From Spirochaetaceae bacterium (GTDB taxonomy: Bacteria > Spirochaetota > Spirochaetia > Treponematales > Breznakiellaceae): DNA of 5,919 bases. Position 1 is the stretch's first letter. Each line of letters opens with the position of its first letter. The stretch spans positions 1 through 5,919 of the forward strand of contig JAITNO010000175.1 in the NCBI GenBank assembly GCA_031290405.1. The letters are read 5' to 3'. The notes beneath the pieces are model-generated. The model saw only the letters and a program-made list of their open reading frames with translations, was not told the origin of the DNA and searched no databases. Below, one piece after another: positions 5,819 through 5,919 of the stretch. The position numbers were made by a program, and so were the translations under genes.

Positions 5819-5835
5819 CGAATCCGGAGGCCGTG

Positions 5836-5919
5836 ATGGGCGTGAACAGACAACATAAGAACAGCGTGTTTTCCCTGCTTTTCGGCACCCCCGACGCTCT
5901 GAGGGAGTTATACGGAGCC
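5836..5919 (+). CDS. Rpn-family / PD-(D/E)XK transposase-like nuclease, N-terminal fragment
   Basis: Only 28 codons lie in the window; the frame is open to the right edge. The start MGVNRQHKNSVFSLLF followed by GTPDALRELY corresponds to the N-terminal motif of Rpn/PDDEXK_2 proteins (compare HDALFKLFLRQPD in E. coli RpnA) and is especially like the many copies I recall in Treponema. The nuclease core with its catalytic Asp/Glu/Lys residues lies outside the window, so activity cannot be judged. Known members are DNA endonucleases linked to RecA-independent recombination and, in recent work, phage defence. GGAGG (5826-5830) lies five nt before ATG 5836. An in-frame GTG at 5833 directly precedes it but has poorer spacing. 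A good promoter sits just upstream, so the gene probably has its own transcript. It is divergent from the glucosaminidase gene. Confidence 0.65.
   Translation, partial: MGVNRQHKNSVFSLLFGTPDALRELYGA

Larger units (their letters stand above)
5509..5835. other. 327-nt divergent intergenic region rich in stem-loops
   Basis: This stretch separates the minus-strand glucosaminidase gene from the plus-strand Rpn-type gene. Only short frames cross it, and none has a ribosome site or a recognisable product. It holds a start-proximal hairpin, an 18-nt imperfect direct repeat, an 8-C run (5606-5613), an intrinsic terminator facing left, three more stem-loops and a promoter for the right-hand gene, each listed separately. 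I found no convincing promoter for the glucosaminidase gene. Confidence 0.7.

Noticed and set aside
5676..5888. Short open frames on both strands in the intergenic region (about 60 and 64 codons)
   Set aside because: Neither has a ribosome site. Both span hairpins and the repeat-like core, and the plus-strand one overlaps the Rpn-type start in another frame.

Overview
The window is GC-rich bacterial DNA with four genes on the minus strand and the first codons of one gene on the plus strand. The best taxonomic hint is the partial protein at the right edge. Its start, MGVNRQHKNSVFSLLF followed by PDALRELY, matches my memory of the multicopy Rpn/PD-(D/E)XK 'transposase-like' nucleases of Treponema and related spirochaetes. 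The DUF115/Maf-type protein and the membrane-anchored SurA-like protein are also compatible with a spirochaete. This placement is an inference from remembered family patterns, not from a search. The base composition would suit a GC-rich, possibly gut-associated, member.

Layout, right to left along the minus strand: a short secreted glucosaminidase-domain protein (4879-5508); a 136-nt gap holding two exact copies of a 13-nt repeat spaced 22 bp apart; an RlmI-type 23S rRNA m5C methyltransferase (3417-4742); a 96-nt gap with two small hairpins and a curious Shine-Dalgarno/ATG/stop mini-ORF; a single-pass membrane protein with a SurA/PpiD-like parvulin region (1662-3320); then, 18 nt later, a DUF115/MptE-like (Maf-type) protein that runs off the left edge (1-1643). 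The last two almost certainly form one transcription unit. The methyltransferase could also belong to it, but nothing in the sequence proves this.

The glucosaminidase gene and the plus-strand Rpn-type gene (from 5836) diverge from a 327-nt non-coding region (5509-5835). It contains an 8-bp perfect hairpin whose extension pairs the glucosaminidase ribosome-binding site, an 18-nt imperfect direct repeat, an intrinsic terminator pointing along the minus strand with no gene ahead of it, three further stem-loops (one with a competing alternative pairing), and a near-consensus sigma-70 promoter for the Rpn-type gene.

Functionally the window combines envelope biology (peptidoglycan hydrolase, periplasmic folding factor, probable flagellin/sugar-related DUF115 protein) with rRNA modification and a mobile-like nuclease gene. 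I see no CRISPR array, tRNA, rRNA, complete insertion sequence or clearly new multi-gene system. The most unusual material is the structured divergent intergenic region, the duplicated gene junction at 1625-1695, and the parvulin domain lacking its conserved histidines.
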